18,026 nucleotides of DNA from an uncultured bacterium (GTDB lineage: Bacteria; Cyanobacteriota; Vampirovibrionia; Gastranaerophilales; Gastranaerophilaceae): the NCBI GenBank assembly GCA_900551675.1, contig URXH01000031.1:1-18026 (forward strand), written 5' to 3'. The notes beneath the pieces were generated by a model. That model was not told the DNA's origin, ran no database searches, and saw nothing but the letters and a program-made list of their open reading frames with translations. Positions 7,041 through 15,374 of this stretch are shown one piece after another (within the stretch, counting starts at the first letter, position 1; each line of letters opens with the position of its first letter). The translations under genes and the position numbers were made by a program.

Positions 7041-10000
7041 ATGAAGAAATTTTTGAAATATACTGGGATTACAATTGGTGTTGTTTTAATAGGGTTGTAT
7101 TTGTTGTTTTTGGCTGCACCGATATTTTTGAACGGAATAGCAAATTCTTACAGCAGTGAAATTACAAAAATTTTTGAAGATGCTTCCGGATTTAAGTTAA
7201 AACTGGGAGAGATAAAAATATTAACTACCCCAAAGTTGACAGCAGGAGGTATTGTTGAGCATATAGAACTTGCTCTGCCGACAGGCGAAGCCTTCTTTAC
7301 AGCAGATAATGTTCAGGCAAAGCTCTCGCTTTTTCCGATTTTTGCAAAAAGAATTGAAATTGACATGGCAGGTGCTGATAATATCAATGTTAATTTGAAA
7401 ATAAAAAAAGACGGGAAATTTTTGTTGGAAGATTATCTTGTTAAGTCTGACGAAACCCAAAATAACACAGAGACTAAAAAAAATACAATGACCTCTTTGC
7501 CTTTCGGTTTCAAATTGTCTAATCACCTTCCGAATATAATTGTAAATAACTATAATATTTCTTTTATTGATATTGCGACGGATAAGGCATATTCGATATA
7601 CGGGAATAATATTTTGGTAAGCGATTTTATTCTTAATAAAAAAATTAAAATTGCAGCGGACGGAAGAGTAATGCTTCAAGATAAGGTGCAGTTTAATTAT
7701 GACGTTAAGATTTTGAATAGAGTTATGCCTGATATTGATCTTAATGAGCTTGTTTTTGCACCTCAAACCGAATCTGAAGAAAAAGCTCCTTCGCAGACCA
7801 TAAACATCATTGATGTTTTTAAGGCTATCCATAATAATCAGTTGAGTGCTGATTTGACTGCAGACATAAAAACAAAAGGTACTTTTGAGGATATTCATTT
7901 TGACGGAACTGCGAATATTTTGAATGCCGGAGTTGCAGTTGATGGGAAGAAACTGCCTTCCAGCAGCGCTGATTTGAAATTTAAAGGTAATAATATTAAT
8001 ATGTATGCAAAATTGTATACGTCTGATAATGAACTTTCTGAGCTTATTGGTGATTTCAAAACAGGAAAGCATCCGAAAATTGAACTTAATTGCAAATCTA
8101 ATGCAAAGTTTAAAAGTGTTATAGATATTATAGACAGTATAGCAAAATCTTTTGGCTGTAACGAACTGGATTCGTTGACAGCAACAGGCGGAATCGATGC
8201 TGATTTTAGTGTAAAATCGGATCTTAAAAAAATTGAATCATCAGGATATTTAAAAATTCCGTCAGCTTCGCTTGCCTATAAGCTTTATAATATTGCTGTA
8301 AATAATATTAAGGCGGATATTGATTTTTCAAACAGTATGATTGATATAAAAAATGCAGGTTTTACTGTGTTAAATCAGCCTTTAACTTTGAAAGGGACTG
8401 TCGGGCATGATGCTGTGGCAGATTTGAACATTAAAGCCGATAAACTTCAATTAAAAGGGTTGCTTTTAGCTTTAGGGCAGGTTGCTTTATTAAATGATAA
8501 CATGATTAACAGCGGCACAATTACCGCAAATGTCCTCCTTAAAGGCAGGCTTGATAACATTACGCCCGAAGTTAATGTAAGTGTTGATAATGTGGATTTA
8601 AAAAATATTCCGTCAAATACATCTTTAAAAGCTCCAAAGTCTGTTTTAGAACTTTTGACGGATGGCAAAACAGCTTCAGGTAAGGTTTCAGTGTCTGATG
8701 CGAAAATTATTAATCCTTTAGCATCTGTTTCGGTTCCGTCAGTAAAACTTTCTCTGGGCGATAAAGATATAAATATCGATAGTGCTTATCTTTTATATAA
8801 TAATGCACGGATTGATGTTTCCGGTAAAATTTCTGATTATCTTACACAAAATCTTAATCTTGATATAACCGCAAAAGATATAAAAAACGGCGGTGCTGCA
8901 TATCTTAAAGGTTCTGTAAATGACTTATACAGCTCGCAGAAATTAAATTTAAACCTGAATATTCCAAATAATATCTCTTTTGAAATTCCGGGATTGAAAG
9001 ATTCTGTAATGACTTTGAATGGTAATCTTGACATTACAGGATCTGTTTTAAATCCTGATTTGAATGGAAGTATAGCAATCCCTTCCGTCAAAATTCCTGA
9101 TATGCTCGTAGCAATGGATAATATGACGGTAATTCTTAACGGACCGATTGCCAGAGGAAACGGTATGCTAAAAAGATTTGTCTCTGGAGGTATAATTGCA
9201 GAAAATTTAACATCAGATTTTAATCTTGCAAATAATGTATTTTATTTAAAAAATTTGAAAGGTGATGCATTTGAAGGCAAAATCGACGGAAATATTTCGT
9301 ATAATATTTCAAACGGTCATACAGGCATTGATTTTAAAGGTGCTGGTATGAACGCGGAAAAGGCCATTGCAGGTGCTGCAGGACTTAAAAATGCTCTATC
9401 AGGGAAACTTAATTTTGATGCAAAAGTAACGTTATATGGTGCAACTGATAAAGAGATGATGAAAAATTTGAAGGGAACTGCATCGTTTGATATTTCTGAC
9501 GGCGCCTTAGGCAATATCGGAAGGTTTGAAAACATGCTTCTGGCTCAAAACCTCCAGTCAAACAGCATAATAAAAGCGGCAGTAAATTCGGTTTCAGCTT
9601 TGCCAGTAATAAAAAACACTGCTCAATTTAGGACGATAAAAGGAAATTTGAGTTTCGCTAACGGCTGGGCAAATCTAAATCCTGTAACAACTACAGGTCC
9701 TTCTATGGCTTATTACATAACAGGGCGTTATAATCTCCTTAATGCAACTGCAAATGTTACAGTGCTCGGCAGGATTTCAGCGGAAGTTGTTTCGCTTCTC
9801 GGACCTCTCGGGGATTTATCCGTTTCGAAATTGACCTCTTATATACCGAAGTTTGGTACATTAACAGGAAATCTTATAAATGCATTAACGTCTGATCCTA
9901 AAAAAGAGAAGATTGCTTTAATTCCTGCGCTTTCCTCCGGTAATACAAATTATAAGGATTTTAAAGTTGTCTTTAACGGCGGAGTGGAAAGCAAAAATTC

Positions 10001-10226
10001 AGTCAAGTCCTTTAAATGGCTGTCTACCTGTGATACTTCTGCAATAGAAAAGAAAACTGTTCAGGAACAGGTTCAGGAAACAAAGCAGGCTGTGAAGGAT
10101 GCTGTTCAGCAAAAGGTTGATGCTTATAATACAAAAAAGCAAGAACAAAAAGAACAGGCACAAGAAGCTCAACAGCAGATGAAAGATGCTGTTGAAGGTT
10201 TAAAAAATCTGTTCATCAAAAAATAA
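7041..10226 (+). CDS. AsmA-like envelope protein with coiled C-terminal tail
   Basis: A 1061-residue protein anchored by one N-terminal transmembrane helix (about 5-30: a Lys-rich start, then ITIGVVLIGLYLLFLAAPIF). The long periplasmic body consists of repetitive beta-type segments (alternating hydrophobic residues, many Asn/Asp/Gly turns). An AsmA-C-like region near 758-920 contains LKGTASFDISDGALGNI, FRTIKGNLSFANGWANL and YYITGRYNL. AsmA-family proteins are tied to outer-membrane assembly and are proposed bridges for phospholipid transport, so this gene supports a diderm cell. The last ~60 residues (about 1001-1061) are Gln/Lys/Ala/Glu-rich and should form a coiled coil, an addition not typical of Escherichia coli AsmA. 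Long family members vary widely (600-1300 residues). I am sure of the superfamily, not of the particular paralogue. Confidence 0.82.
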   Translation: MKKFLKYTGITIGVVLIGLYLLFLAAPIFLNGIANSYSSEITKIFEDASGFKLKLGEIKILTTPKLTAGGIVEHIELALPTGEAFFTADNVQAKLSLFPIFAKRIEIDMAGADNINVNLKIKKDGKFLLEDYLVKSDETQNNTETKKNTMTSLPFGFKLSNHLPNIIVNNYNISFIDIATDKAYSIYGNNILVSDFILNKKIKIAADGRVMLQDKVQFNYDVKILNRVMPDIDLNELVFAPQTESEEKAPSQTINIIDVFKAIHNNQLSADLTADIKTKGTFEDIHFDGTANILNAGVAVDGKKLPSSSADLKFKGNNINMYAKLYTSDNELSELIGDFKTGKHPKIELNCKSNAKFKSVIDIIDSIAKSFGCNELDSLTATGGIDADFSVKSDLKKIESSGYLKIPSASLAYKLYNIAVNNIKADIDFSNSMIDIKNAGFTVLNQPLTLKGTVGHDAVADLNIKADKLQLKGLLLALGQVALLNDNMINSGTITANVLLKGRLDNITPEVNVSVDNVDLKNIPSNTSLKAPKSVLELLTDGKTASGKVSVSDAKIINPLASVSVPSVKLSLGDKDINIDSAYLLYNNARIDVSGKISDYLTQNLNLDITAKDIKNGGAAYLKGSVNDLYSSQKLNLNLNIPNNISFEIPGLKDSVMTLNGNLDITGSVLNPDLNGSIAIPSVKIPDMLVAMDNMTVILNGPIARGNGMLKRFVSGGIIAENLTSDFNLANNVFYLKNLKGDAFEGKIDGNISYNISNGHTGIDFKGAGMNAEKAIAGAAGLKNALSGKLNFDAKVTLYGATDKEMMKNLKGTASFDISDGALGNIGRFENMLLAQNLQSNSIIKAAVNSVSALPVIKNTAQFRTIKGNLSFANGWANLNPVTTTGPSMAYYITGRYNLLNATANVTVLGRISAEVVSLLGPLGDLSVSKLTSYIPKFGTLTGNLINALTSDPKKEKIALIPALSSGNTNYKDFKVVFNGGVESKNSVKSFKWLSTCDTSAIEKKTVQEQVQETKQAVKDAVQQKVDAYNTKKQEQKEQAQEAQQQMKDAVEGLKNLFIKK

Positions 10227-10262
10227 GTCTGTATATCGTAATAGTGCAGAATTAATTCGCTC

Positions 10263-10289
10263 TTGTAATTGGTTTATGTTCCTGATAAT
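10263..10289 (+). promoter_or_regulatory. Weak promoter candidate upstream of gpmI
   Basis: TTGTAA and GATAAT are separated by 15 bp, short of the ideal 17, in the 104-bp gap before gpmI. No terminator for the AsmA-like gene is visible in this gap, so gpmI could also be reached by readthrough. Confidence 0.3.
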
Positions 10290-10330
10290 ATTCTTTTAAG
10301 TGGAGAAATATAAATAGAGGACTTAATTTT

Positions 10331-11857
10331 ATGACACAGAGAGTATTATTATGTATTATGGACGGCTGGGGAATAAGTAAAAATCATCCCGAATATGATG
10401 CAACTAAACTTGCTCACCCGGTTCACGTAGACAAATTAGAAAAAGAATACCCGACAATTTCAATTCATGCTGACGGACAATATGTCGGTCTGCCTGAAGG
10501 TCAAATGGGCAACAGTGAAGTCGGACACTTAAATTTAGGTGCAGGTCGTGTTGTTCATCAGGATTTGTCAAGAATTAACAGAGCAATTAAAGACGGATCA
10601 TTTTTCAAAAATGAACGTTTCTTAATGGCAATGAACCATGCTAAAGAAAATAATTCTGCATTGCATATTTTCGGGCTTGTTTCTACCGGCGGTGTTCATT
10701 CTTCATTAGATCATCTTTTAGCTTTAATAAAAATGGCTGCAGATAACGGTCTGAAACGTGTCTATGTTCATGCATTTTTAGATGGGAGAGACACTCCTCC
10801 GCAAAGTGCCTGCACATTTATTCAGCCTGTGGAAGATGAATTGAAAAAATACGGTCTTCCCCCGGTTGCAACTATTATAGGCCGTTACTATATTATGGAT
10901 AGAGACAATCGCTGGGATAGAGTTGAAAAAGGTTATAACGCATTGTTATTCGGGGAAGGCGAAAAAGCTTCTACAGCATGCGAAGGCGTAAAAGCATCTT
11001 ATGCAAGAGGTGATAATGATGAATTTGTACTTCCGACCGTTATTGGCGGTGAAGAATCAAGAATTCATGACAATGATTCTATTATCTTTATTAATTTTAG
11101 ACCTGACAGAGCCAGAGAAATTTCGAAAGCACTTAATTTTGAAGATTTTGACGGCTTTGAAAGAAGGAAAGTTCTTAAAAATCTTTGTTACATTACAATG
11201 ACAAGTTATAATGAAGATTTTACATTCCCTGTTGCTTTCCCGAAAGAACATCTTGTAAATATACTGGGCGATGTCCTGGAAGCAAACGGTGTAAAACAGT
11301 TCAGAACTGCTGAAACTGAAAAATATGCTCATGTTACATTTTTCTTTAACGGCGGAATTGATGAACCTCAAGCCCACGAAACACGAGTTCTTGTTCCTTC
11401 TCCAAAAGTTGCAACATACGATTTGCAGCCTGAGATGAGTGCACCTGAAGTTTGCGAAAATGTTTTAAAAGCAATTGAAAACCCGGAATACGGATTTATA
11501 TTAGTAAACTTTGCAAATCCTGATATGGTTGGTCATACAGGCGTTTTAGAGGCTGCAGAAAAAGCCTGCCACACAGTTGATGAGTGTGTCGGTAAAATTG
11601 CTGATGCCTGCATTAAAAATAATATAATTATGTTATTAACTGCAGATCACGGCAATTCTGAAGTTATGGTTAACCCTGATACCGGCAAACCTCAGACCGC
11701 ACATACAACAAATAAAGTTCCGTTTGTGCTTATTAATGCTCCAAAAGATATGAAACTGAAAGATGACGGCGCTTTATGCAATGTTGCTCCTACAGTTCTT
11801 GAATTGATGGGAATTCAAAAGCCTGTTGAAATGGACTGTGATTCATTGATTAAGTAA
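10331..11857 (+). CDS. gpmI: 2,3-bisphosphoglycerate-independent phosphoglycerate mutase
   Basis: This cytosolic enzyme interconverts 3- and 2-phosphoglycerate in lower glycolysis using two Mn2+ ions and a phosphoserine intermediate. At 508 residues it is the standard length (about 505-515). It shows the metal-binding MDGWG start (D11), the catalytic serine S62 in GQMGNSEVGHLNLGAGR, HAFLDGRDTPP, GRYYIMDRDNRWDR, INFRPDRAREIS and the second metal motif TADHGNSE (D439, H440). The ATG at 10331 follows AGAGGA at 10316-10321 with 9-nt spacing. It is monocistronic or last in its transcript, closed by the hairpin at 11871-11897. Confidence 0.98.
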   Translation: MTQRVLLCIMDGWGISKNHPEYDATKLAHPVHVDKLEKEYPTISIHADGQYVGLPEGQMGNSEVGHLNLGAGRVVHQDLSRINRAIKDGSFFKNERFLMAMNHAKENNSALHIFGLVSTGGVHSSLDHLLALIKMAADNGLKRVYVHAFLDGRDTPPQSACTFIQPVEDELKKYGLPPVATIIGRYYIMDRDNRWDRVEKGYNALLFGEGEKASTACEGVKASYARGDNDEFVLPTVIGGEESRIHDNDSIIFINFRPDRAREISKALNFEDFDGFERRKVLKNLCYITMTSYNEDFTFPVAFPKEHLVNILGDVLEANGVKQFRTAETEKYAHVTFFFNGGIDEPQAHETRVLVPSPKVATYDLQPEMSAPEVCENVLKAIENPEYGFILVNFANPDMVGHTGVLEAAEKACHTVDECVGKIADACIKNNIIMLLTADHGNSEVMVNPDTGKPQTAHTTNKVPFVLINAPKDMKLKDDGALCNVAPTVLELMGIQKPVEMDCDSLIK

Positions 11858-11870
11858 ATTTATTTAAAAA

Positions 11871-11897
11871 ATGCCGTATTCTAACGGCATCTTTTTT
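11871..11897 (+). terminator. Rho-independent terminator of gpmI
   Basis: ATGCCGT (11871-11877), a 6-nt loop, then the exact complement ACGGCAT (11884-11890), followed by CTTTTTT. It begins 13 nt after the gpmI stop. An ATG within the left arm is in frame with the next gene but is not a plausible start. Confidence 0.9.
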
Positions 11898-11918
11898 ACA
11901 AGTATAATTAGGATGATT

Positions 11919-14891
11919 ATGGCTGATAATAAAGTTTTGGATATTGATTTTTCGTTTAAAAAGAATAACGTAGATGAATTGTTTTTTAATTTATCGGAAA
12001 ATCCTGAGGGATTTAAGAATAAGGATTTCCGTTATACTTTGAGTTTGATTTATCAGACCGTAGAAGATGAGTTTGCAGGTGTATTTTTGAGTCCGAATGC
12101 TCCCACCAGAAACACTAATTTTTATCTTGTAAACAATAATGACAAATTATCATTCTTCGTTACTCCAACGAACAATTTTCAGTATTATCTTAAATCTAAA
12201 GGTTCATTATTTCGCTTTAAATCGGAAGTAATGGATGACAAAGTCGGTTATGCGATGAGTCTTGATCTTGTTATGGATTATTTTGGCGGTTTTGGTAATG
12301 TTGTTGATCTTGAATCTCTTACGCCAACTTTTATTTACCTTAATAAGCTTACATATTTTGTTATGAAGCTTATTGAAAAACTTTATTTTATTCCGACCAT
12401 TAAAAAACACGGTACAATGTTTAGAATTGTTTATGAGCCGATAATCAATTCGCAGCAGTTAGCAAGAATTATAAATCAGTTTGAAGAGAATATCCCCGAT
12501 GATTTATTCATTAAAGGGGATAAGCCGAAGAATTTTATAAATGACTTTATCTATAACTATTTGAATTATGTGCTTTATAAATTTTTAAATATAAAAGCCT
12601 ATAAGTTTAAAGATGTAAAATCGGGAACTTATATGATAAAAGACCTTGAGCAGCGCTCTGTTATGAAAGGTCATGATATTGCAGAAAGCCTTTCCCAGTG
12701 GTTTGATGAGCTGTATCTTGGCAAATATGATGTTATACCGTTTTTCAAAATAGACAAACTTGAAAATGAAGAGATTTTCAGACTGAAAGTTCATATTAAA
12801 AACAGAAAAACTGATGAAGATGTTTTGATTGACAGACTTTATACTGATGAAGAGGTTTTTGGTGCAAATTCCTCTGATATTGCAAGAATTGTTGAAAAAC
12901 AATTAAATTATGCAACAAGGTATATGCCTGAACTTGAAGAATTGTTTGAAGATGAAGAAAAACTTGCTCTTGATTTGGATTTAAATCAGGTTTATAAAAT
13001 TATTACTCAGACTGCTTATTATCTTCAAAAGGCTCAGATTGAAGTTATTTTGCCTAAAGAGCTTACAAATATTGTTGTTCCGAGAGCTTCTATTAACGCA
13101 AAAGTGAAAACTTCTCGTTCAAAAGAGCTTGCGGATATTTTCAATAATACTTCGTCTTCAAAAATATCACTCGATGATATTCTTGATTTTTCATACGAAA
13201 TTGCGATTGGAAATGAAAAGCTTTCTATTGAAGAATTTAATAAACTTGTGGAAGGTCAAAACGGGCTTATCAAATATAAAAATAAGTATGTTCTTGTTGA
13301 TAAAGAAGACACCAAAAAGATTTTTGAACAGATTGCAAAAGCTAATCTTAAATCAATGTCAAGAATGGAGCTTATCCATGCTTCAATGTCAGGTCAGTTT
13401 GATCAGTATGATTTTGATTATGATGAAGCGTTTGCAAAAGTTATTCAGGATTTCAACAAGCCTGTTGATGTAACCCCTCCTGCTTCTTTAAACGGGGAAC
13501 TCAGACCTTACCAGCAGACAGGCCTAAAATGGCTCTGGACAAATATTTCAAAAGGATTTGGCGCCTGTATGGCTGACGATATGGGATTAGGTAAAACAAT
13601 TCAGGTTATCAGTTTAATTCTTAAAATGAAAGAGGAAAATAAGCTTGATAAACCCGTACTTGTAATCTGTCCGACAACTTTAATGGGTAACTGGATGAAG
13701 GAATTACAGATGTTTGCCCCTTCCCTTGATGCTGTGATTTACCACGGTGCTGAAAGACAGCTTGATTTGAAACATGATGTAATTTTGACAACTTATGCAA
13801 TTATGAGAATTGATGTTGAAGAGTTGAAGAAAAATGAGTGGGGTATGATAATTGTTGATGAAGCTCAAAACATTAAAAACCCTGATACTGCCCAGACTCT
13901 TGCTGTTAAGATGTTAAAATCAAATGTAAAAATCGCTATGACCGGCACCCCTGTTGAAAATAGATTAACTGAATTGTGGTCTATATTTGATTTTATAAAT
14001 CACGGTTATCTCGGAACTTTAAGAGAATTTCAAAAAAGTTATGCAATTCCTATTGAGAGATTTAAAGAAAATTCGCGTGCAGCTAAGTTGAAAATGTCAG
14101 TGTCGCCGTTTGTTTTGAGACGTTTGAAAACAGATAAACACGTTATTACGGATCTGCCTGAAAAAATGGTTATTAATGACTACTGTTATCTGTCTAAACC
14201 GCAGGCTGTTCTGTATGAAAAAACTCTTAATGAAATGATGGATAAGATTTCTGGCTTTACGGGGATAAACAGACGTGGAAATATCTTCAAACTTATTACG
14301 GCTCTTAAGCAGATATGCAACCATCCGTATCAATTCTTAAAGGGCGGTGAAATGAGCAAGGAACTGTCAGGGAAAATGGACAAATGTATTTCTACTGTTC
14401 AAAGTATTCTTGATAATAATGAGAAAACTCTTATATTTACCCAGTATAAGGAAATGGGCGATATTTTATGCAAAGTTATTAATGAAGAATGCTCGACTGA
14501 TCCTCTGTTCTTCCACGGCTCATTGACTGTTCCTCAGAGAGAGGATTTGATTAATCGTTTCCAGAATGATGATGATGCAAAGATTATGGTTCTATCTCTT
14601 AAGGCAGGCGGTACCGGACTGAACCTTACAAGTGCAACAAATGTTATACATTATGATTTGTGGTGGAACCCTGCAGTTGAAGATCAGGCAACAGACAGAA
14701 CTTACCGTATCGGTCAGGACAAGAACGTAATGGTTCACAGAATGATTACACTCGGGACTTTTGAAGAAAAGATTGACGAGATGCTAAAATCCAAAAAAGA
14801 ACTGGCAGATCTGGCAGTTTATGAAGGTGAAAAGATTATCACAGAACTTTCAGACGAGGAAATTTATCAAATATTTACACTGTCGGCCTAA
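11919..14891 (+). CDS. SNF2-family DEAD/DEAH-like helicase with bacterial DUF3670 region
   Basis: A 990-residue cytoplasmic ATP-dependent DNA translocase or remodelling enzyme of the RapA/HepA-like bacterial SNF2 group. The N-terminal ~350 residues are unassigned. About 352-470 resemble the SNF2-associated DUF3670 region (LDLNQVYKIITQTAYYLQKAQIEVILP, later SLDDILDFSYEIAIGNEKLS and KYKNKYVLVDKED). The motor follows: LRPYQQTGLKWL, the P-loop MADDMGLGKT (about 549-558), CPTTLMGNWMKEL, the Walker B variant DEAQNIKN (about 646), MTGTPVENRLTELWS, ICNHPYQF, LKAGGTGLNLTSA and DRTYRIGQ (about 925). The start is the ATG at 11919, with TTAGGA six bases upstream; the frame remains open back to 11871, but that stretch is the gpmI terminator. 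It is a single gene with no defence-island neighbours, so a specific pathway is not assigned. Confidence 0.93.
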   Translation: MADNKVLDIDFSFKKNNVDELFFNLSENPEGFKNKDFRYTLSLIYQTVEDEFAGVFLSPNAPTRNTNFYLVNNNDKLSFFVTPTNNFQYYLKSKGSLFRFKSEVMDDKVGYAMSLDLVMDYFGGFGNVVDLESLTPTFIYLNKLTYFVMKLIEKLYFIPTIKKHGTMFRIVYEPIINSQQLARIINQFEENIPDDLFIKGDKPKNFINDFIYNYLNYVLYKFLNIKAYKFKDVKSGTYMIKDLEQRSVMKGHDIAESLSQWFDELYLGKYDVIPFFKIDKLENEEIFRLKVHIKNRKTDEDVLIDRLYTDEEVFGANSSDIARIVEKQLNYATRYMPELEELFEDEEKLALDLDLNQVYKIITQTAYYLQKAQIEVILPKELTNIVVPRASINAKVKTSRSKELADIFNNTSSSKISLDDILDFSYEIAIGNEKLSIEEFNKLVEGQNGLIKYKNKYVLVDKEDTKKIFEQIAKANLKSMSRMELIHASMSGQFDQYDFDYDEAFAKVIQDFNKPVDVTPPASLNGELRPYQQTGLKWLWTNISKGFGACMADDMGLGKTIQVISLILKMKEENKLDKPVLVICPTTLMGNWMKELQMFAPSLDAVIYHGAERQLDLKHDVILTTYAIMRIDVEELKKNEWGMIIVDEAQNIKNPDTAQTLAVKMLKSNVKIAMTGTPVENRLTELWSIFDFINHGYLGTLREFQKSYAIPIERFKENSRAAKLKMSVSPFVLRRLKTDKHVITDLPEKMVINDYCYLSKPQAVLYEKTLNEMMDKISGFTGINRRGNIFKLITALKQICNHPYQFLKGGEMSKELSGKMDKCISTVQSILDNNEKTLIFTQYKEMGDILCKVINEECSTDPLFFHGSLTVPQREDLINRFQNDDDAKIMVLSLKAGGTGLNLTSATNVIHYDLWWNPAVEDQATDRTYRIGQDKNVMVHRMITLGTFEEKIDEMLKSKKELADLAVYEGEKIITELSDEEIYQIFTLSA

Positions 14892-14897
14892 GCAGAC

Positions 14898-14925
14898 TTG
14901 AAATTATTTTTATTTAGTTTATAAT
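14898..14925 (+). promoter_or_regulatory. rpsU promoter
   Basis: TTGAAA (14898-14903) and TATAAT (14920-14925) with a 16-bp spacer form a strong sigma-70-type promoter starting 7 nt after the SNF2 stop. It leaves a leader of about 40 nt before rpsU. Confidence 0.8.
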
Positions 14926-14969
14926 ATACATATATTGTACAAATGACCATAAAGGTGGTGAAAATATAA

Positions 14970-15143
14970 ATGGCAGAAGTAAAAGTTGGCGAAAACGAAT
15001 CTATTGAAAGCGCTCTTAGACGTTTCAAGAAAAAAATTCAAAAAGCCGGTATCCTTTCAGAAGTAAAAAAACGTGAAAGATACGAAAAACCAAGCGTAAA
15101 AAGAAAACGCAAATCTGAAGCAGCAAGAAAAAGAAAAGTTTAA
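14970..15143 (+). CDS. rpsU: 30S ribosomal protein S21
   Basis: This 57-residue, strongly basic protein of the small ribosomal subunit sits near the anti-Shine-Dalgarno end of 16S rRNA and assists translation initiation. The sequence starts MAEVKVGENESIESALRRFKK, the S21 signature, continues with KAGILSEVKKRERYEKPSVKRKRK and ends SEAARKRKV. Length is normal for S21 (55-71). A Shine-Dalgarno-like AAAGGTGGTG lies at 14951-14960. It has its own promoter and a hairpin terminator, so it is a single-gene transcription unit. It uses more AAA/AGA/GAA codons than neighbours because of its composition. Confidence 0.97.
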   Translation: MAEVKVGENESIESALRRFKKKIQKAGILSEVKKRERYEKPSVKRKRKSEAARKRKV

Positions 15144-15160
15144 TCAGATTTATATAATGA

Positions 15161-15190
15161 AAAAAAGAGGTTTAAAATACCTCTTTTTTT
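15161..15190 (+). terminator. Rho-independent terminator of rpsU
   Basis: AAAAAAGAGGT (15161-15171), a 7-nt loop, then ACCTCTTTTTT (15179-15189) ending in a T tract. The A/T arms make it symmetrical. It lies 17 nt after the rpsU stop. Confidence 0.88.
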
Positions 15191-15191
15191 A

Positions 15192-15220
15192 TTGTTTTTT
15201 ATTATCATATTTGTTATAAT
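15192..15220 (+). promoter_or_regulatory. Promoter for the short G-tract reading frame
   Basis: TTGTTT (15192-15197), a 17-bp spacer, then TATAAT (15215-15220). The start would fall near 15227, leaving a short leader with a near-perfect AAAGGAGG at 15235-15242 before an ATG at 15247. Confidence 0.6.
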
Positions 15221-15246
15221 AAAAAAATAGAGAGAAAGGAGGATTT

Positions 15247-15294
15247 ATGAAAAGATTTTACAACGTCGGGGGGGGGGCAATTTTAAGCCTGTAG
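15247..15294 (+). CDS. Tiny ORF interrupted by a G10 tract (possible phase-variable or broken gene)
   Basis: The ATG sits 4 nt after an AAAGGAGG ribosome binding site and behind a good promoter, so this is a genuine-looking expression start. As written it encodes only MKRFYNVGGGAILSL. A run of ten G begins at codon 8. With 8 or 11 G the frame would instead run to a TGA at 15339-15341 and encode about 30 residues ending NFKPVEGVLGLEKCKKICYY; with 9 G it stops two codons after the tract. I do not recognise either product. Possibilities are a length-variable contingency peptide, a leader peptide for the prepilin gene, a gene remnant, or a miscalled homopolymer. Confidence 0.4.
   Translation: MKRFYNVGGGAILSL
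15268..15277 (+). repeat. Mononucleotide G10 tract
   Basis: Ten consecutive G in otherwise strongly AT-rich DNA, inside the first codons of the short reading frame. Runs of this kind slip during replication and are also prone to base-calling error. Confidence 0.95.
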
Positions 15295-15309
15295 AAGGAG
15301 TTTTGGGGC

Positions 15310-15338
15310 TTGAAAAATGTAAAAAAATCTGTTATTAT
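15310..15338 (+). promoter_or_regulatory. Promoter of the prepilin-like gene
   Basis: TTGAAA (15310-15315), a 17-bp spacer, then TATTAT (15333-15338): five of six matches in each hexamer. It predicts a start near 15345 and a leader of about 30 nt containing AAGAGG. A TATAAT at 15356-15361 is too close to the ribosome binding site to serve. Confidence 0.65.
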
Positions 15339-15374
15339 TGAGATATAGCACATCATATAATAAGAGGTTTTAAT

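Noticed and set aside
7221..8072. A 283-codon open frame on the minus strand opposite the AsmA-like gene
   Set aside because: It is rich in Cys, Asn, Ile and Arg with no domain signature, has no proper upstream signals, and lies wholly inside a well-supported gene on the other strand. It follows from AT-biased codon use there.
11871..11918. Upstream extension of the SNF2 protein by 16 residues
   Set aside because: The ATG at 11871 is the left arm of the gpmI terminator hairpin and has no ribosome binding site. ATG 11919 has AGGA at a good distance.
11919..14891. SNF2 helicase as part of a phage-defence system such as DISARM
   Set aside because: No methyltransferase, nuclease or other defence gene adjoins it; the neighbours are gpmI and rpsU. 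Its domain make-up (DUF3670 plus SNF2 motor) matches common bacterial SNF2 proteins.
15356..15361. TATAAT as the -10 box of the prepilin gene
   Set aside because: A start from it would fall after the AAGAGG ribosome binding site. The TTGAAA/TATTAT pair at 15310-15338 fits better.
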